A stretch of DNA of 64,000 nt from Deinandra increscens subsp. villosa (Eukaryota; Streptophyta; Magnoliopsida; Asterales; Asteraceae). Location: the NCBI GenBank assembly GCA_039602395.1, contig JBCNJP010000025.1:49371980-49435979 (forward strand). Direction: 5' to 3'. Positions 11,669-22,879 of the stretch are shown piece by piece. A program made the position numbers and the translations under genes. Below the pieces are notes generated by a model, which saw nothing but the letters and a program-made list of their open reading frames with translations, made no database searches and was not told the DNA's origin. Numbering within the stretch: position 1 is the stretch's first letter; the number at the start of each line of letters is the position of its first letter.

Positions 11669-12297
11669 TGTTGGAACTTAAAATCTATGTGACTGACGCC
11701 ATCAAATATGTTTACTGAAGCATTCGACTGAAGAATCCATGTGAATTGATTCAGAGACGCGGGTTATGATGCTCGAGGCTTGTAGTTTGGACCGAAGACC
11801 ATTTTCCGGAAAAGTCAATCGTTCGGGTCAACGGTCAACGTAAAAGTCAACGGAAGATCGGTTCGAGCGAGTCAAGCTTCGGATTAATTAAATCAACTTT
11901 GATTTAATTAATATTTATGTTATTTACCTTTCTTGTAATTTTCAGTTATGTTATGTTTTTCTGTTGTTAGTCACCCTCACTATATATATAGTGAGGGTGC
12001 CCATTACAAGAAAGAGTCTCTGAGTGTGGAGATGATGATTTTCTTGTAGATTGTGAGATTTCCATTCTAGAGAGAGAGTGATTCATGAATTTCCATGAGA
12101 GAGTGTTTGTCATGATTTCTTGATTGTAATCATTCGATTAATGAAATCATTCGACAAGTTCATCATCTTTCTTATGTTATGATTATCCTTTGATTCTTCT
12201 CATCTTCATCTTCATTCTCATTTTTATGAGTTTTTCGAATCTGATCCTTTGTTCTTGCTCAAGATCAGGATTCTTGATGTGAGAATCAGTCCTGACA
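11669..12297 (+). repeat. 3' LTR of element B with palindromic TATA region
   Basis: It starts TGTTGGAAC and ends CCTGACA. CACCCTCAC (11972-11980), TATATATATA (11981-11990) and GTGAGGGTG (11991-11999) form a perfect 28-nt palindrome centred on the likely TATA box. Confidence 0.9.
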
Positions 12298-12402
12298 ACT
12301 TCTTTTAACCTTCAAGTGATTAATAAGAACAAAGCTTATTTACTTTCTCGTTCACTAGATTGATTGATTCACGCAGTAGTAAGATCCGTCCAGGTCCTTA
12401 CA
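12298..12402 (+). repeat. Truncated 5' LTR of element C
   Basis: It matches the last part of the 3' LTR (about 18364-18468) with few differences and ends GGTCCTTACA. The missing upstream part is replaced by element B. Confidence 0.85.
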
Positions 12403-12404
12403 AG

Positions 12405-12416
12405 TGGTATCAGAGC
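12405..12416 (+). promoter_or_regulatory. Primer-binding site of element C
   Basis: TGGTATCAGAGC, complementary to initiator methionine tRNA, two bases after the LTR end. Confidence 0.9.
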
Positions 12417-12627
12417 AATCCAGGTTGCTCTACTGCTGTGTTTTTTTATCATTTTCGAAATTCTAGTGTGAGAAACTGGGTTTTTCTTCATTTTTCATCA
12501 AATTCTGTCAATTCTGAGTGTTTCTGGTGCTAAATATGATTTCAAAACATTCCTATTGTGTTTTCGCAACCTAATCTAGCATATTACAGCTCAAAACAGT
12601 CAAATTCTGAAAAATCAGTCGAAAATG

Positions 12628-12915
12628 ACGTGGTACGCCGGATGAATACCGTGGTACGCTGCTTGGTACATAAGGCAATCTTCAACCAGCTGTTGGTACA
12701 CTCATTGGTACGCTAATTGGTACGGAAGACAATCTTCATCGGTGGTACGCGACGATTACTTGTTTGTGCGTAGGCAGTTACGCCGTACCAAGGTTGTACG
12801 CTGACAATTCTGTTACTTGAGTTCACTGGTACGCTATTGAGTTGGTACGCTGAAGAGTTTGGTCCGGTCAAAATTTTGGTACGTTGGTAAAAAATTTGGT
12901 ACGCTGGCAAAAAAG
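12628..12915 (+). repeat. GGTACGCTG word array in the leader of element C
   Basis: About a dozen copies of GGTACG/CGTACC in the leader. The word matches the one in this element's own U3 (18193-18245). The leader after the array (about 12925-13075) aligns with A even though A's array is GTTCGGA. Confidence 0.85.
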
Positions 12916-13111
12916 TGGTGTTCACTAAAACTAACATAACTTGAGAATTGTTAAGAGTTACGGGAGCTAATACTAGCCAAAACAACTGTCTCGACAAGAT
13001 CTATACTTTACTCGCCTAACGGCTAATACCCTCCGGTTTGACCCATAAAATCCGTGTTTAAGACCTCCGTTTTTGCATCCGAAGTTTTCAATACCGAAAG
13101 TTTAACACAAA

Positions 13112-16100
13112 ATGTCAGAGTTTCAAGCTTTTGCCGCTATGCAAAGTGCAATACAAACAATGCTAAACTTTGATAATGAAATCGGAACAAGCCAGAAAGT
13201 TCCTAAGTTATTGAAGTTGGAGGATTATCAAAATTGGAAGCAACGATTTTCTGCTTACATAAGCACGAATGATATCGATTTGTGGACTCCGATTAAGAAG
13301 CTTTATACACATCCAACTGATCAAGGAGATTTCAAAGAAGTTCATACGTTTGACAATGCTGAGAGAAAACCTTATGAACTTGAACAAAAAGCTTTTAGAT
13401 ATCTTACAATGGCTTTACCAACCGAGTTACTACATCAGTTTAGTACTTGCAAGAAATCAAAGCAATTATGGGATGCATTATCTGCAAGATGCAAAGGTAA
13501 TGATCAATACAAAAAGAGTCGAAGGAAAGTGCTGAATAAAGAATTTGAAAATTTTCAACACCTTGATAAAGAATACATTCCTGCTCTTGTATCTAGATTG
13601 TCTCATATGATAAGTGAAATGAAAGTGGTTAAGATTGAGAAGACCGAGGAGGAATTAAAAGAGAAACTGATGGAGGCATTACCAACAAAGTGGGAGAATT
13701 ATGTGTTGTTGCTGACTCATGACAAAGAGTATTCAGAATTATCATTTCAAGATCTAACCGGAAAGCTTCATGCTAGAGAGATGGAAATGATGACTTCAAA
13801 TAAGTCAACTACTCAATTGCAAAATCCTGAATTGTATCATGGTCAAAATTCTGCGAGTATCAATGCAAAGTCTAAATCATCTGATTCTGATTCATCAAAT
13901 CCAGCTCCAACAGCATTTGTTGCTAGTCATGGTTCAGGAAATTCTGAAAATTCATCAAGAGGGTGTAACTTCATAATTCCAAATCATTCAAGTCAGACTT
14001 CAATTTCTGCAAACACACCTGATGAACATTTGACATTGATTTTAGCTTTATTATCTTTATATTATAAGTTGTTAAATGGTGGTTTGCCAACGTCTAATCT
14101 GATTGAAGAACATTTTGATCAGATAGATCCAGATAATCTTGAGCAGATGGATATTAATTGGCAACTTGCTATGCTAACCCAACGAGCTAAAAGGTTCAGG
14201 AAGAAAACTAAATTCAAAAGTTTAAATCCAGATGGTAAAATTGGATTAGATAAATGAAAGGTGAAATGTTTCAAATATTTCAATTTTGGATATTTTGCTC
14301 CTGAATGTTCACAGTCAAATGCATCTTCATCAAAGTATCCAACAGCTTTAGTTTCTAAAATTAATAAACGATATAATTGGTGAAGAAATTCTGATTCTCC
14401 TCCAATTGCTTTAACTGCTATTACTTCTGAGAAAATGGCACAAGCATCTAATGAAGGTTATGATTGGGCTGTAGATTTTCCTGATGAATCTGCATTTTTT
14501 GTCCAAATTGAACAGAATAATGGAGCAATATCTGATTCTGAATCTGACACAAGTGGTTCTGAAATTAGTGGCTATCAATCAGTTTGTGAATTTTGTTCAC
14601 AAAAAGATATAAGGATTCAGAGTTTGGTAAAGGAGAATGAGTTATTGGTTGCTGATTATGAGAGGAAGATTGAAGAATTGAGTGATGAAAAGAAACGGTT
14701 GCAAGGTATAATTCAAGAGTTGGTAGCTCAAAAGGAGAAGTTTTCAGAATTTCAGACAAAAGCTGTTGAGAAAGAGTTGAAATTTCAATGTGTCGTAAAG
14801 GAGTTTGAACAGAAAATTTACAAGATTATCTAAAGAAAATGCTGAATTGCTCAGAGAAGCGAAGAAATGGAAGGATGAAGCTGAGGATACTACAAATGAT
14901 TTTCAAAATCTATTTGACAAATCCAAATCTAGGCTTGATACACTTACTAAAACTTCTGATGAAGAAGTTACTAAAATTGAGTCATATCAGGTTGATATGG
15001 AAAAGTTGCTAGATGAGAAGACGGAGTTGGTAAGAGTGAACAAATTGCAAATTGCAAATCTTGATATTCAAAAGCGGAAAGAAGATATATTGAAGAAAGA
15101 GTTATTTGTTGAACTTGATAATTCACATGGTGGCTAAGAGGTTAATAGCTACAGAAAAAGAGTTGGCTGAAGCTCATCAAAAGATTTCTGAGTTGAAGAT
15201 TGAAGTAATTGATTCAAAGCGTCTTTTGAACAATGTTACTAACTCACAATCTTTTACAAGTTTCTTGGCTAAAGATGAAAATTTTGAGAAAATGTTTGAC
15301 AAAACAGTGTCACCACCTGGTAGTCTAAAAGAAGGTGTTAATGAGTTGCAGGACAAGGTAGAAACTGGTGACTATTCGAAGTTTGTTGATTCTAAACTTG
15401 ATGAAGAAAAGACTGACAAGAAGAAAGCCAAGATTGCTGAAACGTCTAAAGTTCAAACGGTTGTGTCTGGTTCTTCATCTTCTGGAAAAGAGAAATCAAC
15501 AAGTTCAACTGAGCAGATTATTGATGAGTGCATTTTCTATGAAAAAAAGAATGTTAAAGCTGTTAAAGCTGAATTTTCTCATCTTGCAGAAAATAGACAT
15601 AAATCGTCTGGTTCAGAAGAGAAGAGTTCAGGTAAACATGTTGGTTTGGGTTTCAAGACCAAGAATGTTAAAGTTGATGGAACTCAAGGTTCAAAACAAC
15701 AAAATTTGAAGAAAGTCAATTTGAAGCAAGTCAAGAAAGATGTCTTTAAAGATGAAAAAGTTCAACCTGAGAGATTTTATAAACTCAAAGGTTCGGAACA
15801 AATATTTTCTGACAAGGAATTCCCGCTTTATTGCGTGAATGCTCAGAAATTAGCAGAAGTTTTTGTAAAGCATGCTGGTCCGAAGAACAAGAAATAGCAA
15901 TTTGATAAATTTTCTTCTGGAGGATCGAATTCTACTCTAAAAAGCCCGACTTCAAAATGGGTTCATGATCATCGCTTTCAGGTATATGATACATTTTATG
16001 ATCATTTTGGAGATGCTTATAGTTTGTGAAGCTATGCAGGTTCCCAAGAGGAAGAATTTAAATAATCGATTGTGATACAATTGTCGCCAAAAGGGACATT

Positions 16101-16427
16101 TAGCACAAGATTGTCCGGTTGCTGCTGCTTCTAATGAAAAAAGAGGAAAGGTTCCACATGTTAGTAAATCAGCCAAACAACGATTCATTGATGAATATGG
16201 CAGAGTATTTGATGAATATCAACCAACATTTTTTCCAAAATCAAGGAAGATTTACTCCTCGTTTTCAAAATGTTCCAATTGTAGGTTGTTCGTCACATTC
16301 AACTGTGACTGGTTCAGCAAATACTGATTTACCAACACAACAAATCAAGAAACCTAAAGCGGTTTCAAAGGGGAATCAGAACACTGGTCGACCAGAAGCA
16401 ATTCGCTTCGGGTCATTTATGAACTGA
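13112..16427 (+). pseudogene. Giant Gag of element C, broken
   Basis: The best-preserved N-terminal half of the family: 381 codons open from MSEFQAFAAM at 13112 to TGA at 14255-14257. It contains the UBN2-like Gag domain (LEDYQNWKQRF, ALPTELLHQF, KSKQLWDAL, EALPTKWENYVLL). The first zinc knuckle (from about 14268) is degenerate (CFKYFNFGYFAPEC). A further TGA lies at 14381-14383, frameshifts near 14815 and 15120, and TAG at 15895-15897. Coiled-coil sequence runs from about 14600 to 15240, followed by a lysine-rich basic region with an ERFYKLKGS motif also present in E. In the second zinc knuckle (16073-16114) a TGA replaces the first Cys codon, leaving YNCRQKGHLAQDC. The C-terminal tail (TGRPEA) is shared with A and D. 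It packages RNA in intact relatives; this copy cannot make full-length protein. Confidence 0.9.
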
Positions 16428-17014
16428 TGTGTTTGACCAGTGTGCACGTACTTCTAGAAGACCAACGGTGATTGAAAAGTTGCTGATGGAGGAGTATTCT
16501 GCTGATTTAATTTAAATTTCAAGTGATATCAATTTTCAAAAACAAAAAAAATCTAAAAGTTAAAATTGAATGGTATCCATGTCGAAAGGTCAATTTTTTT
16601 CTTTTAAATTTCGTATGTAGTTTAGGGGGAGAAAATTGAAAATACCAAAAATAGTGTCTTTTTTTTTTGTTAAAATGAAAAATCCAAACATAGAGTTTTC
16701 AATTTAAGGTGGAGAAAAATAGAAAAATACAAAAATATTAAAAAATAAGAAATTGTATCTGACTTAATTGGGAAATGATGGTACATTGGCTTACGTGTCT
16801 GACTCGTGGATAAATTAGATGAAAAAGCCATAAGATCATTGCTCGATGTGCTTGGTAGGCTCGGCACTAAATCAGAAAGTATTCAAATGTGATATACATC
16901 TTGAATCGTATCTCAAGATATTGGAAAGATGTATGAAAAATAAAATGAGAAGTCAGTGTGTATACCTGTGTTTATTTTGCAAAGATTTAAACTTGTTTGA
17001 TTTTCTTTATTTTG

Positions 17015-17252
17015 TCAAACAATCGGACTTTCTTTGTGTATCAAAAGATCGACCTGATTGTTCTTCGTTTGACGTTCTGCTTTATTTTCTTTGGTGTTTC
17101 GTATAATTCATCGGACTTTCTTTGCGTGTCCACAAGACCAACCTGATTGTTTTTAAATTATACAATTTTAACTTGTTTTATTTTCTTATTTTGTTAAATC
17201 CAAGGCCTTATCTACGTATTGAAAAGATCATCCTTAAGGTAGACGATTTAAC
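17015..17252 (+). other. Three-hairpin module in the 3' region of element C
   Basis: Unit 1: TCAAAC 17015-17020 with GTTTGA 17067-17072. Unit 2: GTATAATT 17101-17108 with AATTATAC 17156-17163. Unit 3: GTTAAATC 17193-17200 with GATTTAAC 17245-17252. Loops share CGGACTTTCTTTG and ACCTGATTG. Same order and spacing as in A and D. Confidence 0.9.
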
Positions 17253-17793
17253 GTTCTTATTTCTTTTTGCATGGAACACAGTTGACTATATCATGAAAAT
17301 ACAATCACTATGTGTTAAGTCGAAAGTGAAGTCCCAAAGTGTGATAGAAAAGCATATCTAAGTATGTCTGATAGTGATGTCTGATAGTGTCGGGTAAACT
17401 GGTCAAAGCAAATTTAATCAATACAACAACATATCCAGATGTTATGAGTATGATTTTGCCTGAGTTTAAAATGGACAAATTATACCAGCAATCGTCATGA
17501 CTTGTGTGCTGAAGTAATTGATATTGAAGTGTAGTTCAGCGTGTTATGTTCAATATGATCCGAAGTTGTGATCTTTCTCGCAAAAGCAAAAATAGTGTCT
17601 GATTCTGTATTGCATTTATATTTCATGTATGAAAATTCCAAAAGGATTTTAGGTGTGTTTTAGCATAATCTTAGAAAAATCAAAAAGATTTTAGGTGTGT
17701 TTTGATATAAAGTTTCAAAAAGCCAAAAAGATTTTGCTTCTTATTTATTTTCGACCGATCGACATGTGATACGAAATCAAATTTCAAAAATGT

Positions 17794-17829
17794 ATCTTGG
17801 ATTCTCGAAGAGAATTTTTGCGCCAATAT
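17794..17829 (+). other. Fourth conserved hairpin, element C
   Basis: ATCTTGG 17794-17800 with CCAATAT 17823-17829 (one mismatch); inner TTCTC/GAGAA stem around GAA. Counterparts at 5214-5249 and 46889-46924. Confidence 0.7.
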
Positions 17830-18098
17830 TAAATTAATTTTCAAAAGAAAAAGTAAACCGCGTTTCCGTCTTCTGAAATTGCAGGTTATGTGTGTCAAGA
17901 CTCAAGCATGCTGAAAGGGGGAGTTTGAAGTATCTTTCACAAGTGGATCTTGAAGTTCAAATCTTATTCAAGAGTGATCCGGCCATGCAAGCTCAATTAC
18001 TGTCAAGAAATTTCAAGTTGAAGATCAGATGCAGCTATGCTGAAGATTAAAGACTGAAGATTAGTTAGCATAGATACACTACACGTTAAGTGGGAGTC

Positions 18099-18468
18099 TG
18101 TTAGAGCATATTCCTATGCTATAGAGTGTCTCTCGTATTGTACCTAAGTGAGCGTGTGTTAGTGAGTCTGAGTGTCAGCATATCAAGGTGGTCGTACCAT
18201 CTGGTCCGCCGTACCAATTGGTACGCCCGTACCAAGTGGTACACCAGTTGCTACGCAGGGCATGTTTTTTACTATAAATAGATTGTGTTAGAATGAGAGC
18301 TTAACACTTCTGTCATTCTACACCTTTTCTGTGTGTATTCTAGAGAGAGAAACTAGAGAGCTTACTTCTTGTAATCTTCAAGTGATTAATAAGAACAAAG
18401 CTTATTTACTTTCTCGTTCACTAGATTCATTGATTCACGCAGTAGTAAGATCCGTCCAGGTCCTTACA
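18099..18468 (+). repeat. 3' LTR of element C (370 bp)
   Basis: It begins TGTTAGAGCA and ends TCCTTACA. U3 holds CGTACC/GGTACG words including a perfect 16-nt palindrome (18210-18225) and a 6-bp inverted repeat (18229-18242), just upstream of a TATA box (TATAAAT, about 18273). The transcribed part ends with the AGATCCGTCC segment found in the related LTRs. Confidence 0.9.
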
Positions 18469-20307
18469 ATGATGATAGTTCGTCTGATACTGATTCAGAT
18501 TCTGGTGATTATGTTACAATTCTGCATAATACCAGAGGTGGACGAATCAGGCTCGAGAGCTGATGTTACCAGGAAATGTAAAGCTCCGATGCAAGCAACT
18601 GGAAAAAGATTCAAGACCATGTCGAGGCTAAAGACGTTAATTAAATGTGGTACATTCCTTGCTGATTCGAGGAGAGCTTATCTAGGCAACTCACCTAGCA
18701 AGAAGCAAAAGATTTCGAGCTCACAGTCTTCAGTTCCAAAGAAGTCCAAAAAAACAACTACTGCTAGTACTCCAAGTCCTGTAAATCCACCTGCTCAGAC
18801 TAGAAAAATTATACTCAAGGCTCCTGCTACCATAACAACTTCATCTACAAGTGTATATGTTGATCATCATCTTGCTTTACTTACAAGTCAAGTTATTACA
18901 CTGCAAGAGACTGATCGTCAACGATCGTTAGCAATACAAGATTTACAGGAAACTATGAAGGTGTTGAATGGAAGAAATTTATTTAAATATTGGGAAATTG
19001 GTCGTTTAATGCAATTTTCTCAATCTCTGGGTGAGCAGCTAAGCTTTCTGTTAAAATCTTTACCTTCTTAAGGGGAGATGAATCCTGATCCTGAAGAAAC
19101 TTGCAAAGGAGACGGGTTGGAATACTTAAATGATGAAGATGACCCGGAGGGAGGTGTAGGTGGTGCCGGTGGTGGGTTTGGTACTTCGGGCACTTCCACT
19201 TCAGCTGTTACTTCAATAGCTGGTGCATCTCAGGGGGAGAGAGTTGTGGGAGGAGATGAATATAATGTTATTCCGATATCTAATCGTGCTTTAAGAGGGA
19301 GAGTTTATTCATGCTTATATGAAAGAACAACTTGCTACAATCTATGTTGAATGTTGAAGAAGTTGATAACGTTCCTGTTGCTAAACCGTATAAAGAAACT
19401 GATTCGAATGATGATGGTTAAGTTTGAGGAGGAGCAAGTTGAAGTAGAAGACATGACTACTAACGAATATCCAAATGATCCGAAGATGAATGGAAATTTC
19501 ACAAATGATGATACTTCTACTGGGTTCAACTTCTTTGGGAAAGACGATGAGGAGGAGATTGAAAAAGAACTGGAAAAGAAAGAGGCTGAAAAACAGACCG
19601 AGACTTACTAGTCTGATAACTTTTAAGAAGAACATGAAAAGAGAATATTATTTGATGAATGGATGAAAGAGCAGAGAGCGAATAGAGTACCTTAAGTGAA
19701 ACTTGTAAAGCAAAAGTGTTACTTTGACAATAAAGGTGAAGCTATTGGGAAGATTATCAGTTGGATGTATGACTCACAACTCAAATGCTACGCAATCAAG
19801 AAAGAGTTTAGGATCATCTACTTGAGGAATGCAATAAGGTTCAATACTTTTCCAGTACGTGATGTAAGAGAATTGACCAGAAAACCGTTTTTGAATTATG
19901 GTCAAAGCGCTCTTGCTGAATTCTTCAAGAAGAGGTTACATGAAGAATGTCAAGGAAGATTCAGTTTCTTGACGCCTCAGAGGTCAAAGTATGATAAGAA
20001 TCCGACTAAGGTTCATTCAAAGATTCACAAGCCACTGATTATGTTAAAATACAAAAATCCAGTACAGCTCAAGAAGATTCCTCTGAAGAACCTAGAGCAG
20101 AACTTCATTCAGACATTGAAGTGGTCGTGTTATGAAGAAAGGACTGGAGAAGCATTGATTATGATCAAGGAAGATAATAAGGTTGTTAGGATCTTTGATC
20201 CAATGTGGTTGATCAATTTGTCTGAGGCTGACATAGACAAGCTCTATCACAACATCATTTTGTATCATGTTCATCCTTTACCAAAAAAAATAAGGAGAAA
20301 CCAGTGA
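18469..20307 (+). pseudogene. Decayed coding sequence of unknown function
   Basis: Plant-like coding bias runs through several broken frames. 18540-19071 reads as a Ser/Thr/Lys-rich stretch (KKQKISSSQSS, KKSKKTT) followed by a short predicted coiled coil. 19078-19611 is acidic and glycine-rich, ending in EEEIEKELEKKEAEK. 19696-20307 is a 203-codon basic frame (YFDNKGEAIGKIISWMYDS, RTGEALIMIKEDNKVVRIFDPMWL) ending just before the Gypsy-like region. I do not recognise a family. The order (Ser/Lys-rich, acidic, basic domain) suggests one former ORF of a repeat rather than three genes, but that is inference. Confidence 0.45.
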
Positions 20308-21269
20308 GTCATTCAAGCCAGAACTTGGTAAGGGTATACGGTCCAAGATGGACAAAGTTGGAAAACATGTATTCATGTGATTGAGACCACTAGGACAAAC
20401 CTTCTTTCTTTCACCCCAAATATTTCCTAACTAAATTATCCCCTAGTTAACCCCTTTTGGGTCTAAACCTTTCATTTCAAAACCCGCAAATTCATTTGCA
20501 CATCCAAAACCCTTTTTGCCCCCCAAAAATAGCCTTTTTTTTTCTTCTACACCCCCTTATTATTGTAAAAAAAAGATTTTGAGGAAAGTTTTTCCAAAAA
20601 TAAGTAACCTTTATATCCCAGGATATGATATCATCCACCCAGACAGTTACTACAGAAATTTGTCTGAAAGAAGATATCTATTTGTCTAAAAAAACAAAGA
20701 GAAAAGAATTTTTTAGTCCCTGTTTTTGGAAATAAAAGAACAAAAGCTCTTTAGTATTACTTCCCCTTGGTCACAAAACCCGACAGTTAAAACTTTTCCA
20801 AAAAATCCAAGTTTTTCAACTTTTAAACCTTTTTACATCACTTCCAAACCCTTAGCCCTAGCCTACCCTCAAAACCCGTAAGCCCTCATGATGATCGCAT
20901 GGATAATGACGAGATCTGTGGAGGATCGATCCCTTCACAAGCCTATGACCCTTGTTTGATTTCACCTTGGTATGAGTGATCCCTCAAAGTCTTTACATAT
21001 ACAAACCCCGAGTGTCGAAGGATCCCTTGTGAGGTGTGCATAGTTGCATAAATCTGAACTTTATAGTAAGCTTGTCTGTAGCTTTCAATACTTCAATAAA
21101 AATATAATAAATAGCTAAATGGAGATAAAGGATTGAAGTAAATTGGAAAGCATGTTTTTAGGCAAGTGGTTGGTTCAAAACAGGTCAAGGTCAAAATCAG
21201 AAATAGGCGAACAACCGCTATTTTCTAAGTTTGCTTGAGGACAAGCAAAAGTCTAAGTGCGGGGATATT

Positions 21270-22878
21270 TGATGCACCTCGAAATATACATATTTTCTAT
21301 ACAAATATTTCCCGCGTATTGAAAAAATCTGATTAACTATCGCATGAAAAAAGCGGTTTGTCTTCTTTGTAGTTTTTCAGGTTTGATTGAGCCAAAATCA
21401 CAAAAGAAGAAGAAAATGAAGAAAAACTGATCAAATAGAGCAAACTGGTGATTTCTAGAGCTCAACATGCCTCGTGCCCATCTCTAGCTCAGACCTGACA
21501 TCCTTCTAAACACACACGAACTCGTGCCTCTGTAGCCTCTGCAACACACAGCCCTATGCTGACATGGCATGCCCCGTGCTGACATGGTACGACCCCGTGG
21601 AAACTGACACAGAAGATACTGATCTGCGGGCTCATATGGCACGCCCCGTGCCACTAACAGGCACGCCCAGTGCCAAACTCATAATCTGCCTATAAAAGGA
21701 GGCCTTGGCCTCTATTTCAACTTGCTCAAGAGCATTAGCTCATCTCTTCCCTCTAGTTCTACCATTTTTTATTTTTGAGCCATTTGTTTTAGTGTTCTTG
21801 TGTCTTCTCATCAAAGATTGTAAGAACTTCAACTTTTGGTGATAATGAATAGTTATTTGTCTATGAATCTTTCATTATCTCTTAAGCAAATCTTTAGGCT
21901 AACATTTGAAAGCCAAATTCTTACACTCGTTTGGGAATAAACTTGTCTTTGGTGGGTTGGCAAACTGTTTTTTGTAACCTTGCTTTAAGGTGATCTAATG
22001 ACTTTATAAAAAACCTTTTTATTGAAAGTTTATTATTGATCTTCGGAACCAAACGTGCTCTACGTATCACAGACCATTTGGGGAGTCGAAATCCCAAGGA
22101 CCGGACTTGTGACACCCGGTCGAGGGACAATGCATGATCCTTCCGGTGACTCATGCCCCATGCTACATGATACGTTTGGGGTCCTTATGTCTATGTAAGC
22201 AAACCCGGTTGTCACGCAAGATGGACGTGCATGCGTGAGAGCAGGGCATGAAAGAAGTTGACCTTAGTCCCTCAAAAAGATCATTTTTATAACAAAATAA
22301 TCTTGCACGCAGGATTGTTCTCTTGCTGGTTCATGACGGTTCGTCAAGCGCAGTGTACTGGCCTGAGAGGGGGTCCCGCAACTAAGTGGCATTAGTTTCA
22401 CTATATATGTTTGGCAACAGCACAGTTCCTCGGGGTTCGTACTCCTCGCAGACGATCGCCCGGGAGAGTAGTGATACAAGATTTGAGGCTGAGACGCGGT
22501 CTAGTTGCCTGTTGTTAAATAATCTTACAGGAAGGGTATAATTTACGGGTTACCAGCATCACCAATAACAAGTCTCCCAAATGATATTATATGCGACCGA
22601 GTTAACCAAGACACGCTTTTATAATACTATATATTATTATTTTACTTTTATATATTTACTAACATCTTCACTTGAAGAATGCTCAGGTTAGACGTCAATA
22701 ACGGTGAAGTATCAAGAGCCCTCATTTTTCTTTGTGTCTTTGAACGATCCTGATTCAACTTACCCCTACTATACTGCTCCACGATGGGTGCACTTGCCCG
22801 TAAATATGGTGAAATAGTAGTAGTTTAAGTAAATTGTGTTTTATAAATTTAAAGGCTAAACGGCTAAAAGGTGTCACA
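21270..22878 (+). repeat. LTR of element H
   Basis: It starts TGATGCACCTC directly after a polypurine tract. The probable end is GTGTCA or GTGTCACA at 22876-22878. A TATA box (TATAAAA) lies at 21691-21697. GCACGCCCCGTGCC words cluster at 21475-21675, immediately upstream of it. The right end is uncertain because Copia sequence follows at once. Confidence 0.6.
21475..21675. repeat. CGTGCC/GGCACG word array upstream of the H TATA box
   Basis: Eight or more copies of CGTGCC, GCACGCC and relatives, irregularly spaced, ending about 20 bases before the TATA box. Confidence 0.7.
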
Positions 22879-22879
22879 A

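Larger units (their letters stand above)
8420..12297 (+). mobile_element. Element B: non-coding LTR retrotransposon (LARD-like)
   Basis: LTRs at 8420-9050 and 11669-12297 (631 and 629 bp, near identical) enclose 2618 bp. The PBS TGGTATCAGAGC is at 9053-9064; a polypurine tract AAGGGGGAAT precedes the 3' LTR. No Gag or Pol motifs are recognisable; ORFs at 9052-9606 and 11393-11647 show no known motif. It is best read as a large non-coding retrotransposon derivative that depends on another element. The left flank belongs to LTR type A and the right flank to LTR type C, and the flanking pentamers GTTTC and ACTTC do not match, so it sits at a rearranged or hybrid LTR. Confidence 0.85.
12298..18468 (+). 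mobile_element. Element C: Gag-only LTR retrotransposon, 5' LTR truncated
   Basis: Order: the last 105 bp of a 5' LTR (12298-12402), PBS, GGTACG word leader, giant gag (13112-16427), 1.6 kb of non-coding 3' region with the hairpin module, a polypurine stretch (AAGTGGGAGTC), and a full 3' LTR (18099-18468). No pol is present. The LTR sequence differs from A, D and E in U3 but the R/U5 ends are alignable (AATAARAACAAA...TTATTTAC), and the Gag is clearly the same family. Confidence 0.9.
20308..22878 (+). mobile_element. H: 3' end and LTR of a Gypsy-type retrotransposon
   Basis: GCTTGAGGACAAGCAAAAG then AGTGCGGGGATATT (21234-21269) is the typical 3' end of plant Athila/Tat-type Gypsy elements: a stem-like GAGGACAAGC stretch, then a polypurine tract. 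The LTR follows directly at 21270. Upstream sequence (20308-21233) is C-rich, non-coding and probably the 3' UTR. No gag or pol remains, so the element is truncated at its 5' side; the left limit near 20308 is approximate. Confidence 0.6.

Noticed and set aside
14435..15240. Coiled-coil frames that could be a myosin- or kinesin-like host gene (also 2090-2730, 49300-49990, 62475-63100)
   Set aside because: Each lies between the UBN2-like domain and the second zinc knuckle of a Gag, in the same order in four elements with LTRs and PBS.
18331..18540. Upstream part of the 246-codon frame as a protein N-terminus
   Set aside because: It runs through the 3' LTR of element C; the shared frame across the LTR end is accidental.
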